A stretch of DNA of 64,000 nucleotides. It comes from Paenibacillus profundus. GTDB taxonomy: Bacteria; Bacillota; Bacilli; Paenibacillales; Paenibacillaceae. The translations under genes were made by a program, and so were the position numbers. The notes below the pieces were generated by a model. It worked only from the letters and a program-made list of their open reading frames with translations, was not told the DNA's origin and did not search any database. The stretch spans positions 124,001 to 188,000 of the forward strand of contig NZ_JAJNBZ010000005.1 of NCBI RefSeq assembly GCF_021369635.1, in the 5' to 3' direction. This document shows positions 1 to 8,896 of this stretch, piece by piece. Numbering within the stretch: position 1 is the stretch's first letter; the number at the start of each line of letters is the position of its first letter.

Positions 1-2235
1 GCTTCTATTCCGCTAATGCCGAAGCGGATGCGTTCGCGATAGCTTTCTCTTAGGGATGCCACGCGATCCCAATACGAACTGCTCCGTTCGGCCTTCCGCG
101 TACTCCTTAATAGCTTGATGGACTTCGTGCAGCAGTTCGGCCATTTCCTCGGGCACGCGTATCGTGCGACTGCTGTATTCATCCAGAGCATTCAGCATGA
201 ACTGGACGAGACGCTTCAGCTCGAATGTCTCGCTCATGCCCGAGCCGAATAAGCCTGGCAGCCCATTCATCGCATCGTTCCAGCCCGGCTTGTTCGCCTC
301 CATCTCCACGCCCATTCCGTACGGATCCAAGCAGGAGAACTTGTTCAAGGATAACGACAGCATTTTCACGAACAGATTCGTCCGATAGATTTCCCCGCGA
401 CCGTTATGTGTACGCAGCCAATGAGTCTCCTTCACTTTGCGCCCGAGTTGCTCCATCTTCTCTTCGTCCCGGATAAGAGCTCCGTATTGGCGGACTTTAT
501 CGCCGCTCAGCACATACTTCTCGCTGCGCGGCAGCACATACGCCGGACTGTCGTAGAAAGCGTATGTATCCTCTCCGAATAGCAGCTCTTCCTTTTTGTC
601 CGGGAAGATTTCAAGATAGCCGTCTACGAGGTCCATGTTGTAAGTCCAATGGTCTGTCCAGAACCCTTCGCCGAATTCAGCCTCGATCTGCTGCTCAGCC
701 AAGGCGAACAGACCAGTCAGGAACTGCTCTTCGCTCATCTGAAGCGGCACCGCGTGGTCAGCAATGTAATTAATAATTTTGCCTGGCGTGAACTTGCTGC
801 TGCATATAGCCAGCAACGGCTCATGCTTGTCTGCCGCCGCGGTCTTGATCCACTCCGCCAGCTTACCTGCGTTCACCCTCGGCACCTGAAACGTACAGCC
901 CGCAACGCCAAGCGGATTGTATCCGTCCGCTTGCATGAGACTAAAGAACATCCAAATATTGAAGGTCCCTACCTGCGGATTGAAGAACACATCGTTGCGC
1001 CGGTTCTGGTTCATGTCGCGGAAGTTGCCATTGCCTTGGGAGTAATATTCAGGCGCTAGCGAGAAGAAATTATAGTCCCGCTCCAAGTCGCCATGCTTGC
1101 GCGAATACAAATGAATGACGAAGCCATCCTTGCCATTGTCGAACAGGAACGGATACCCTCCACGCAAGAAATTATCCATGTACGATTGGCGGCTATAGGC
1201 GTCGAACATCGGCGAAGACGTATGTGTGGCGATGTCTTCGGTCAGCTGCTCGGTCAAGTCGTTGGCTTCTTGGCGTTTGCGTAACACATATTGAGCGCTG
1301 CAGATGCTCGCTGCCCGCCGGTTTATCTTTCCAATGTCGTTCACATGTCCGATCAAGGTATAGATGTGGAGGCTCTGTCCCGGCTGCAGTGTCCGGGCCG
1401 TACCGGTAAATCCGCACGGCACTTTATTGTATGGGTATTGCGGCTGTTGAACCAGGTCGGATAGCGTTGTATCGGCGAAGCGCTCTGGATAAGCGAGCGA
1501 CGTATTGCTGCCGAAAATGATTTCAAAGTCGACAATGGGCGTTATCGGCTGACCATCCTCGCTGAACGACAAATAGAAATGTCCGTTCGCGACTTCGCTT
1601 ACCTCTGCTTCATCATGCGTGCTCGATCGCACCTTGTAGAACGGAATTCCTTGCTCCAGATTATATACTTCCATCCAGCTGCGCAGCAGGTTGCCCACTT
1701 CCTTAAAACCGCCGTTCTCCACACCGTATGGAAGAATTTCCGGCATGCCGTCCAGAATCTCGAGCTCCAACGCTTGCTGCGAGACGTTCTTCACCTCTAC
1801 TTGCCGCACCAATGCCGCATAATCTTCATGCGGCAGATTGAAATAAGTGACACGGGTCTCCAATCCCTGGATCACATTCTGTTCCTCAATCGTAAGTTCG
1901 TTCGGACGTATGCGCATGACACGCTTCGCGGCAGAATCGGGACAGCTCGTCTGAAAAGGCTCATAGACGGTCTCTACCCCGCGAATCTTAATAAAGGTGC
2001 GGAAGCCATTCGTCGCAATGCTCTTATAGGTGATGCTCGCAGGCGAGAATTCCATGATGGACGAATTCTTATCCCGAATGCCGAAGCTGCATACCGCTTG
2101 GCCGCGATTCACATAGAACGTCCACATCGGAATCCCTTTCAGGCCGGCCATGCCAGGCAAAAAGCTGGAGAATGGCTTCGCTTGATCAAAGCCTTCGATA
2201 ACGAATGATTGCTGTTCATATGAATAGTTAACCAA
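1..2235 (-). CDS. GH94-type cellobiose phosphorylase-like enzyme, frameshifted near its 3' end and cut by the window edge
   Basis: This is probably a glycoside phosphorylase, cleaving a beta-linked gluco-oligosaccharide with phosphate in the cytoplasm. The (alpha/alpha)6-barrel part carries KPGWNDAMNGLPG, whose Asp matches the GH94 general acid. The start is taken as TTG at 2235, because GAGGAGG lies 8 bases upstream and the protein then begins VNYSYEQQ. The frame ends at a TAG at 13-15 after an odd tail. One frame over, the bases read SYWDRVASLRESYRERIRF and stay open to base 1, which is the expected family C-terminus. One extra base around 75-80 would explain this. It follows the GH30 gene by 75 bases and is probably co-transcribed. 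Its exact substrate (beta-1,4, beta-1,3 or beta-1,2) cannot be read from the sequence; GH161 is an alternative family. Confidence 0.72.
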
Positions 2236-2310
2236 CGTAATAACCTCCTCGTGAGTGCAGCGAAGCCGGATGCCCACTTGAGCGAACGGCTTCGCCGGTT
2301 ATGGCACGGC

Positions 2311-3645
2311 TTAACTGTGGATCAGGATGGTAGCGATGGAATGCGGCGGCAGCACAGCTTCCGTAATCTGTTCACCTAGACCGATCGCAGCTTGGCGGGC
2401 TTCGTCGCTCTCGTTCATCAGCACGGCGGCAATGCTGCCGTCCGGGTTGCGGAACGCCGTCGCCAGCACCCCGTCTACCGCAGACGTCAAACCTATGCGC
2501 ACGGCGCCGGGCACAATGTATTTGCTAAAATGACCGATGTAATAATAAGAGCTGTTATAGTGCAGCGTATCTGTCGTCGTATCCGCAATGATCGGGGCAT
2601 CGCATAGATTGTTCACATGGTTAGGTCCGCCGGTCTCGTCCAATACGATGTTCCAGTCCAAATAACCTTCGGTCCAATTGTTCAGATCGCCGATGATGTT
2701 ACGCCCGTATCGCTCGCCTGTAAACCATTCGCCGAGCTTAACGCCGCCCTCTTGGCATCCTTCCGTGAAGAGGAGATGCTTGTCTGGGAACATGTCATGC
2801 ACCTTTCCCACATTTTCGAACTCCTCGCTAACATACCAGTGGAAGCCAGTGCCCCATACATATTTCGCCGCTTCCGGATCGGACAGGACAACCGAGGCGC
2901 GATCTACTATAATGTCGCGGTTGTGATCCCAGATGAGGATGTTCACATCCTGCATACCTGCTTCATGCATAACCGGACCGAGGTGGTTTTTAATAAAATC
3001 GCGTTCTTCTTCCGCGCTATAAATGCAGGAATCCCATGTCTGCACCGCGTCCGGCTCATTCTGTATCGTGATGCCCCAGATCGGCACACCCGCATTGCGG
3101 TACGCCTCAATAAATTTCGTATAGTAACGGGCCCAGACGTCGCGGTATTCCGCCTTCAGCTGACCGCCGTGATTCATCTCTCCATTCGTCTTCATCCATG
3201 CGGGCGGGCTCCAAGGAGACGTCAGCATCGTAATGTCTCCGCCTTTCACTTTGACTGCATCTTTAATTAACGGCAACACCCAGCGGTGATCACGGGAAAT
3301 ATCGAAGGTGCTCAGCTCGGAATCAAAGTCCTCCACGTACGTATAGTTCTCCAGCGCAAAGTCGCAGCTATGAATATGAACGCGTCCAATCGTGTATCCC
3401 AGTCCCTCGCTAGCATCGAAATAGCTGCGGATAGCTTCAGCCCGCTTCTCTTGACTCATGCGGGAAAGCGTATACGCCGAAGCCTCGGTAAATGCTCCGC
3501 CGAAACCGAGTATCGTCTGATATGTAACGTTAGGATCCAACTCGATATCCGCCGTTCGACCCTCTACTCTTGCCGTGAAGGAAACAACCCCCTTGTCACT
3601 AAGCCGATCTGACTTGCTTGTAAGTATCCATTTTCCTTGTGCCAT
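2311..3645 (-). CDS. GH30 family glycoside hydrolase (glucosylceramidase-like / beta-glucosidase-like)
   Basis: This is a retaining beta-glycosidase of 444 residues. The motif TIQNEPD supplies the acid/base Glu and LLFTEG the nucleophile Glu, both typical of GH30, and the C-terminal 80 residues form the usual beta-sandwich. The start ATG at 3645 (MAQGKWIL) has AAGGAG 9 bases upstream. An upstream in-frame ATG would give an unlikely N-terminal extension running through the operator. No signal peptide is seen, so it should act in the cytoplasm on imported glycosides. A perfect palindromic operator lies 29-44 bases upstream of the start. It sits between its presumed LacI repressor gene and the phosphorylase gene. 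Substrate specificity within GH30 (beta-glucosidase, beta-xylosidase, beta-1,6-glucanase) is open. Confidence 0.85.
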   Translation of the reverse strand: MAQGKWILTSKSDRLSDKGVVSFTARVEGRTADIELDPNVTYQTILGFGGAFTEASAYTLSRMSQEKRAEAIRSYFDASEGLGYTIGRVHIHSCDFALENYTYVEDFDSELSTFDISRDHRWVLPLIKDAVKVKGGDITMLTSPWSPPAWMKTNGEMNHGGQLKAEYRDVWARYYTKFIEAYRNAGVPIWGITIQNEPDAVQTWDSCIYSAEEERDFIKNHLGPVMHEAGMQDVNILIWDHNRDIIVDRASVVLSDPEAAKYVWGTGFHWYVSEEFENVGKVHDMFPDKHLLFTEGCQEGGVKLGEWFTGERYGRNIIGDLNNWTEGYLDWNIVLDETGGPNHVNNLCDAPIIADTTTDTLHYNSSYYYIGHFSKYIVPGAVRIGLTSAVDGVLATAFRNPDGSIAAVLMNESDEARQAAIGLGEQITEAVLPPHSIATILIHS

Positions 3646-3673
3646 TTCATCCAACTCCTTTGATATATATGAA

Positions 3674-3689
3674 TCGAAACCGGTTTCGA
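3674..3689. promoter_or_regulatory. Palindromic LacI-family operator upstream of the GH30 gene
   Basis: TCGAAACCGGTTTCGA is a perfect 16-bp palindrome with the central CG dyad typical of LacI/GalR operators. It lies between the LacI-type regulator gene (stop at 3790) and the GH30 start (3645). The simplest reading is that the adjacent repressor binds here to control GH30 and the phosphorylase. That pairing is inferred. Confidence 0.72.
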
Positions 3690-3789
3690 AAAACTGCAAA
3701 AAAAAGATTTCGGTTCCGGCGGCTTGCCTTCCCCGTGAATAAGAACGAAACGCCCTGCCTGCGTTCCCGCACACAAAGCATATTCATTC

Positions 3790-4803
3790 TTATTGTTCAA
3801 CGCGGATGCACGACTCCCGCACTACTAACTCCACTGGCAGCACGATCGCTTCTAACGAGGTTGTGTCGTTATCGATGGATTGGATAAGAATCTCAGCCGC
3901 CCGGCTCCCCATACGAACACTGTCTTGACGAATCGTCGTCAGTGCCGGCGTCAAATACTGGGCTAGATCGATATCGTCATATCCTATAATCGACATATCG
4001 CGAGGGAGCGATAATCCGTGCTCCTTAGCCGCTATCATAGCTCCCAAGGCCAGATGATCTCCTGCCGCAAACACGGCGGTCGGCCGCTCTTCAAGCTCAA
4101 GCAGCTTCATCATGGCAGCGTATCCGCTTTCAATGGAAAAATAAGCGCCCGCTACGATGTACGCTTCCTGCGGCTGCAGCTTCAAGCGCTTCAACGCAGT
4201 TGTGTAGCCCGTCTCCCGCTTGGCGCCCGCAAACGTATTCATGCCGCCGGTAATGTGAGCGATACGCCGATGCCCCAATGAATGCAAGTATTCGACGGCC
4301 CGGTAGCTGCCCTCGATATTGTCCGAGTAGACCGCATGGGCTTGCGTCGTATCGTAATCGATGACTACGCACGGGATGTTGCTGTCAAACAGCTCCTGCA
4401 GGTCGGGATCATCATAATCCGACAAAATGACGACCACGCCGTCAACACCGCGAAGCTTGCAGTTCTCCAAGTACCCGCTGCGCCTGCCGCCCACGTCTTT
4501 CGAGATGAACATCAGCACATAGCCTTTCGAAGCTGCGACCTGCTTGAAGCTCTCAATCACAGCACTGAAGTAGGGATGACGAATTCCGATTCCCGATGAT
4601 TCTACGAACAGCACGCCAATCGTCCACGATTTCTTCGTCGTAAGCGTGCGAGCATGGGCATTGGGCACATAGCCGAGCTCTTCGGCTGCCTGCAAAATCT
4701 CCTGCCTCGTTCTCGCTCTCACGTCGGAGTAATTGTTGAATACCTTGGATACCGTTGTAGGTGAGTAGCCGGTTTTTTTGGCAATGTCATAGATGGTGAT
4801 CAA
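3790..4803 (-). CDS. LacI/GalR family transcriptional repressor
   Basis: This is a 337-residue sugar-responsive repressor. The N-terminal helix-turn-helix is ITIYDIAKKTGYSPTTVSK, followed by a hinge helix and a periplasmic-binding-protein-like effector domain. The start is taken as TTG at 4803, because it places the HTH at the N-terminus as usual and AGGAG lies 11 bases upstream. Longer versions starting at upstream TTG or GTG codons are possible. It has its own sigma-A type promoter and is followed by a palindromic operator and the GH30 gene, so it probably controls GH30 and the phosphorylase. The inducer is unknown. Confidence 0.88.
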   Translation of the reverse strand: MITIYDIAKKTGYSPTTVSKVFNNYSDVRARTRQEILQAAEELGYVPNAHARTLTTKKSWTIGVLFVESSGIGIRHPYFSAVIESFKQVAASKGYVLMFISKDVGGRRSGYLENCKLRGVDGVVVILSDYDDPDLQELFDSNIPCVVIDYDTTQAHAVYSDNIEGSYRAVEYLHSLGHRRIAHITGGMNTFAGAKRETGYTTALKRLKLQPQEAYIVAGAYFSIESGYAAMMKLLELEERPTAVFAAGDHLALGAMIAAKEHGLSLPRDMSIIGYDDIDLAQYLTPALTTIRQDSVRMGSRAAEILIQSIDNDTTSLEAIVLPVELVVRESCIRVEQ

Positions 4804-4857
4804 TCTGGAGCTCACTCCTGTGCTAAATTCCACCAAAGTGGTTCCTTAATAATTTGC

Positions 4858-4886
4858 ATTCTATACGCTTCACCCGCATTCGTCAA
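4858..4886 (-). promoter_or_regulatory. Sigma-A type promoter of the LacI-type regulator gene
   Basis: On the minus strand TTGACG (4886-4881), a 17-base spacer and TAGAAT (4863-4858) form a near-consensus promoter. The predicted start is near 4851, about 48 bases before the chosen TTG. A short inverted repeat, CCAC-CAAA-GTGG (4831-4842), lies just downstream and could be an autoregulatory site, but this is weak. Confidence 0.65.
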
Positions 4887-5112
4887 ATCACAACTATATA
4901 AGTGGTGGACAATTGGCGTGCTGAGCGTAGAGTTGAACTACATTATTTTCGTGATCGAAGTAAGCCCAATGAAAAATATACAGCAAAATGTATGGCATAG
5001 ACAGGTAAACGGCGTGTGGACTTATATTTCGTCCAGTGGATCCGGCTGCTTTTCAGCGATTTCTGAAATAAGAGGTTCAAAGCACTGTAGATTTCCGACA
5101 GTTATGCCACAA

Positions 5113-5147
5113 CCGCCACCTCTGCTCATTACGCGCAAAGGTGGCGG
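5113..5147 (-). terminator. GC-rich hairpin after the alpha-galactosidase gene
   Basis: A 9-bp stem CCGCCACCT / AGGTGGCGG with a 17-base loop lies 8 bases past the alpha-galactosidase stop. No long T-run follows, so it may be a weak terminator or an RNA-stabilising hairpin. The rest of the gap 4887-5112 shows no gene. Confidence 0.45.
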
Positions 5148-5154
5148 TCAGTTC

Positions 5155-7344
5155 CTACAAAGCTGTAAATCGGTACATAATGCTACAGAAATCGTGCTCC
5201 ATCTGCGGTATAAAAATCCCCGCATACATGAGCTCATCCCCGCCATAGATGCGTCCGGTCTGCTCTAAATGATACATCGTATCCGGGCACAGACCTCTCA
5301 GCTTAATGCGGCAGCTAGCTGGATTGGGTTCTGCAAGCACGCGGAAGTGACCGAGCAGCGCATCCGATCGATCCGCGGAGACGAACATCCACGCCGTGTC
5401 ATTGCCTTCGAACGGACTGCACAGCCGGTACATGTCCCCATTCTGAACCAAGGCGCGCACTGACTTATAGAATGCTACTTGCTCCTTAACAGCCGTCTTC
5501 TCGGCGTCCGTGAACTTGGTCAGATCGAGCTCATAGCCGAAGTTCCCCGACATCGCGACATGCCCCCTCATCTCTAAGGAGGTGACTCTGCCAATCTGAT
5601 GGTTCGGCACCGCTGACACATGCGCACCCATCGTGCTAATCGGATAGACGAGGCTTGTGCCGTATTGAATCTTCAACCGCTCTACCGCATCGGTATCATC
5701 GCTCGTCCACGTCTGCGGCATATAGTACAGCATGCCGGGATCGAAGCGCCCGCCGCCGCCAGAGCAGCTCTCGAACAACACGTGTGGGAAGGCGGTTGTC
5801 ACCTGCTCCATTACGCTGTATACACCCAGCATATAGCGATGAGCAGTTTCCCGCTGCCGCTGCGGCGGCAAGCTGGCCGAACCGATCTCCGTCATATTGC
5901 GGTTCATGTCCCACTTCACATAAGAAATGGGGGCATTCGCCAAAATGTTGGACAGTGATTCTACGACCGCATCGCACACCTCTTGGCGCGAGAAGTCCAG
6001 AATAAGCTGGGATCTCGCCTGCGTCCGTCTGCGATCGGGCACATGCAGGCACCAATCCGGGTGAGCTCGGTACAACTCGCTGTCTGGCGAGATCATTTCC
6101 GGCTCGAACCAGAGGCCGAATTGCACACCTTGCGCATTTACCCGGCGCGCCACATCATCCAGACCGCCCGGCAGTTTCTCGGTATTGACGAACCAATCGC
6201 CAAGCGAGCTGCGGTCATCGTTCCGCTTGCCGAACCAGCCGTCGTCCAGTACGAGCAGTTCAATGCCTAGCTCTCCAGCCGAGCCCGCCAATGCCTCAAT
6301 CTTGTCTGCCGTAAAATCAAAATACGTCGCTTCCCAATTGTTCACGAGCACCGGGCGCTCGCGATCGCGGAAATGTCCGCGGCATAGCCGGGTACGATAT
6401 AGATGGTGATACGTTCGTGACATTTCGCCCAGCCCTGCGCCAGAATAGACCATGACCACTTCCGGCGTCTGGAACGATTGGTCTGGTTCAAGCAGCCATT
6501 CGAAGTCGAACGGATTCATCCCCATCGAGACGCGCGTCGAGCGGAATTGATCGACTTCCGCCTGCGCCAGGAAGCTTCCGCTATAGACGAGGCTGAAGCC
6601 ATAGACATCGCCGTGCTCCTCATCCGCCCCGCGCGACAACAGCGCAATGAACGGATTTTGCTGATGGCTGCTCGACCCGCGGCGGCTCTCCACCGATTGC
6701 GTGCCAGTGGCTAGCGGATGCCGGTCGATGTGGCGTTCGCGCGCCCAAGCGCCCGGCAAGCGCAGCAAGTCGAACTCCGCATGCGGGAAGTCGACGCTCA
6801 TGCTAAGCGCCCGCTGCAGCTTCATCTCTGAGGTGCTCGCATTCCTATAGCGGACAGAGCGGATGATGGCATCATGCTCTGCGTATACGGTATACTGCAT
6901 AACCGCTCGCAGCTCTGTGACCGCATCTTCCATCTCGATCTCGAGCGTCATCGCTTCTTCCTCAGACTCGACATATGTCGCAGGCAGTCCCTCTAATCGA
7001 GGCTTCCCACTTATAATTGTGTGACTTTTATAGATAAGCTCAGAAGCAGTTGCTCCTTGCTCGAACTGCACTTCATAGGCCGGATGGCGAAAATCCCCGC
7101 ACCCATAGCCTGGCAGCTCCTGCGGGAGCGTGTCGGTCGAGAACGAGCGGTCCCGCGGGTCTGGATTCGGGTGGAACGAACAGCGATCCACATAGCTGAT
7201 CCGCTCCATCTCATGAATTCCTCTCAGCTTGCGTCCCCAATACACATGGGCCAAGTAACCGCCCTTCACCACTTGCATCATGTAGCTAGTCCCTTTGGTC
7301 TGCAGGTGAAAAAGCTGCTCCGCCTCGTTGTAGACTATATTCAT
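5155..7344 (-). CDS. Alpha-galactosidase, GH36
   Basis: This 729-residue enzyme hydrolyses terminal alpha-1,6-galactosyl units of melibiose, raffinose or stachyose. The length fits the tetrameric GH36 enzymes of bacilli (about 730 residues). An N-terminal beta-supersandwich is followed by a TIM barrel with VKWDMNR (nucleophile Asp) and SDDTDA (acid/base Asp). No signal peptide is seen, so it acts in the cytoplasm. The start at 7344 has GGGAGG 7 bases upstream; an ATG one codon earlier is also possible. It starts 52 bases after the response regulator stop on the same strand, so it is probably the last gene of the importer/two-component operon. That suggests the importer brings in alpha-galactosides. 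Confidence 0.93.
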   Translation of the reverse strand: MNIVYNEAEQLFHLQTKGTSYMMQVVKGGYLAHVYWGRKLRGIHEMERISYVDRCSFHPNPDPRDRSFSTDTLPQELPGYGCGDFRHPAYEVQFEQGATASELIYKSHTIISGKPRLEGLPATYVESEEEAMTLEIEMEDAVTELRAVMQYTVYAEHDAIIRSVRYRNASTSEMKLQRALSMSVDFPHAEFDLLRLPGAWARERHIDRHPLATGTQSVESRRGSSSHQQNPFIALLSRGADEEHGDVYGFSLVYSGSFLAQAEVDQFRSTRVSMGMNPFDFEWLLEPDQSFQTPEVVMVYSGAGLGEMSRTYHHLYRTRLCRGHFRDRERPVLVNNWEATYFDFTADKIEALAGSAGELGIELLVLDDGWFGKRNDDRSSLGDWFVNTEKLPGGLDDVARRVNAQGVQFGLWFEPEMISPDSELYRAHPDWCLHVPDRRRTQARSQLILDFSRQEVCDAVVESLSNILANAPISYVKWDMNRNMTEIGSASLPPQRQRETAHRYMLGVYSVMEQVTTAFPHVLFESCSGGGGRFDPGMLYYMPQTWTSDDTDAVERLKIQYGTSLVYPISTMGAHVSAVPNHQIGRVTSLEMRGHVAMSGNFGYELDLTKFTDAEKTAVKEQVAFYKSVRALVQNGDMYRLCSPFEGNDTAWMFVSADRSDALLGHFRVLAEPNPASCRIKLRGLCPDTMYHLEQTGRIYGGDELMYAGIFIPQMEHDFCSIMYRFTAL

Positions 7345-7396
7345 CATTACCCCTCCCAAGTATTTTCTTCATCTATTTGTTGCAAGCATGAATACC

Positions 7397-8896
7397 TTAA
7401 TGCAAATCTTGCAGCTTCCGCTTCTTCTTATATTCGGACGGCGAGCATCCCTCGAATTCGAAGAAGCATTTCGTAAAATGTCTGGTACTGTAATAACCGA
7501 CTTTTTCGGCAACCTGCTGCACCTGCAGAGCTTGGTCCGCAAGCAGCTGCTTCGCCTGCATCATCCGCAGCCGGGTTACATATTTCACAAAGGTCGTGCC
7601 TGTCGTTTGATGAAATAACGTGCTTAAATAGTTCGGCGTCACACGGAAGTCCCGGGCCAGCTCCGCCAATGTGATTTCACATGCATAATGCTGTTCCAAA
7701 TAGGAAATGACCTGTTCGATCATCCGTGAACCGCTATCCTTCGAAGCATGGTGCTGGAGCAGCGATTCCCCGATCTCATATAGTGTCCGAACCCATTCAT
7801 CTCCCTGTAAACTGATTCGGCGGTTCAAAGCTACACAAGCATACTCTTCAATCGGTTGAGCCACAGGCTGAGGCAAACTGTGCAATCCTTCTGTAATGAA
7901 ATGCTGGCGGAGACGATCAACCGTCTTCATATAGGCCAAATAATGGTGTGCCTTATAGGCTTCACTCAGATCGAGCCATAGTTGGCCGAGTTCCATAAGC
8001 CATTCGGGGTGCTGGCCGACGAGCTGCTCCTTGCTCCAATGTCTGCCAATCCCTTTCGTCACGCGCAGCGGAGCTGCGCGCGAACATTCGTTCAGCTCCA
8101 GCCGCAGCTCCTGCAACGAGAGGCATACCCCCGTCGAGAATAACGTCACGGCAGCCTGCTTGCCGCTTCGTGCCTGCACATCTGCTTCCAGCTTGCGCAG
8201 GAGCCTGCGCAGCACCCGGCTTCCCTCCTCCTCCCGCTCTGGCAGCCAAGCGCCGATAAAGGCCATCTCTCCATTGGGAAGCATGAATAGAGCGGGATAG
8301 AATGACTCTGATACGGCAGCTTCCATCTCAAGGCGCAGCTGCGAAAAAAATTGCTGGTGGAACGCTTCCGCCCGTTCTTCCATACCACTGTCGATCGCGA
8401 ACGAGACGCCGGTATAATGCGCCCGCTCCATAAATGTATCTTTGCGCGCCAATGCAGGGTCAATCCAACCCGAGAAGGCCGCGTTTAAATTGCTCTCGAA
8501 CTGCTTCTGAAGCAGGTTGCGCTGTTCTTGCACCATCTTGGCGACTCTATGCAGCGCCTGCTCCAATTCCTTGGCGCTCGATGGCTTCAGCAGGTAATCG
8601 GAGGCCCCCAGCTTGACGGATTCCCGCGCACTGTCAAAGTCGGAGAAGCCGGTAAGAATGATCCAATGCGTCAACGGAGATTGATCTTTCCCGATGCGCA
8701 TCGCCTCCAACCCGCCCATCTCCGGCATCCGCAGATCGAGCAGCACAATATCGGGTCTGCAATCCGGCAGCAGGTCAAGCAGTTCCTCTCCGCTCTCCGC
8801 TTGGCCGCATATTTCAAACGGATGCGGCATCTCTTGAATCATGCTCACCAGAGTCATGCGCACCAGATATTCATCATCGGCAATGATAATTCTCAT
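7397..8896 (-). CDS. AraC-family response regulator (YesN type)
   Basis: This is a 499-residue response regulator. The receiver domain (about 1-120) shows the acidic pair in IADDEY, the phospho-acceptor Asp54 in VLLDLRMP and a conserved Lys in YLLKPS. A long middle region has no recognised motif. The last 100 residues are a double AraC helix-turn-helix (ITLAELARDFRVTPNYLS ... QVAEKVGYYSTRHFTK). It overlaps the histidine kinase gene by 4 bases (ATGA), so the two are translationally coupled. It most likely activates the linked importer and alpha-galactosidase when the kinase senses an external sugar. Confidence 0.93.
   Translation of the reverse strand: MRIIIADDEYLVRMTLVSMIQEMPHPFEICGQAESGEELLDLLPDCRPDIVLLDLRMPEMGGLEAMRIGKDQSPLTHWIILTGFSDFDSARESVKLGASDYLLKPSSAKELEQALHRVAKMVQEQRNLLQKQFESNLNAAFSGWIDPALARKDTFMERAHYTGVSFAIDSGMEERAEAFHQQFFSQLRLEMEAAVSESFYPALFMLPNGEMAFIGAWLPEREEEGSRVLRRLLRKLEADVQARSGKQAAVTLFSTGVCLSLQELRLELNECSRAAPLRVTKGIGRHWSKEQLVGQHPEWLMELGQLWLDLSEAYKAHHYLAYMKTVDRLRQHFITEGLHSLPQPVAQPIEEYACVALNRRISLQGDEWVRTLYEIGESLLQHHASKDSGSRMIEQVISYLEQHYACEITLAELARDFRVTPNYLSTLFHQTTGTTFVKYVTRLRMMQAKQLLADQALQVQQVAEKVGYYSTRHFTKCFFEFEGCSPSEYKKKRKLQDLH

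Noticed and set aside
4918-5268. Plus-strand 116-codon frame in the gap after the alpha-galactosidase gene
   Set aside because: It has no binding site or homology pattern, and its second half is antisense to alpha-galactosidase.
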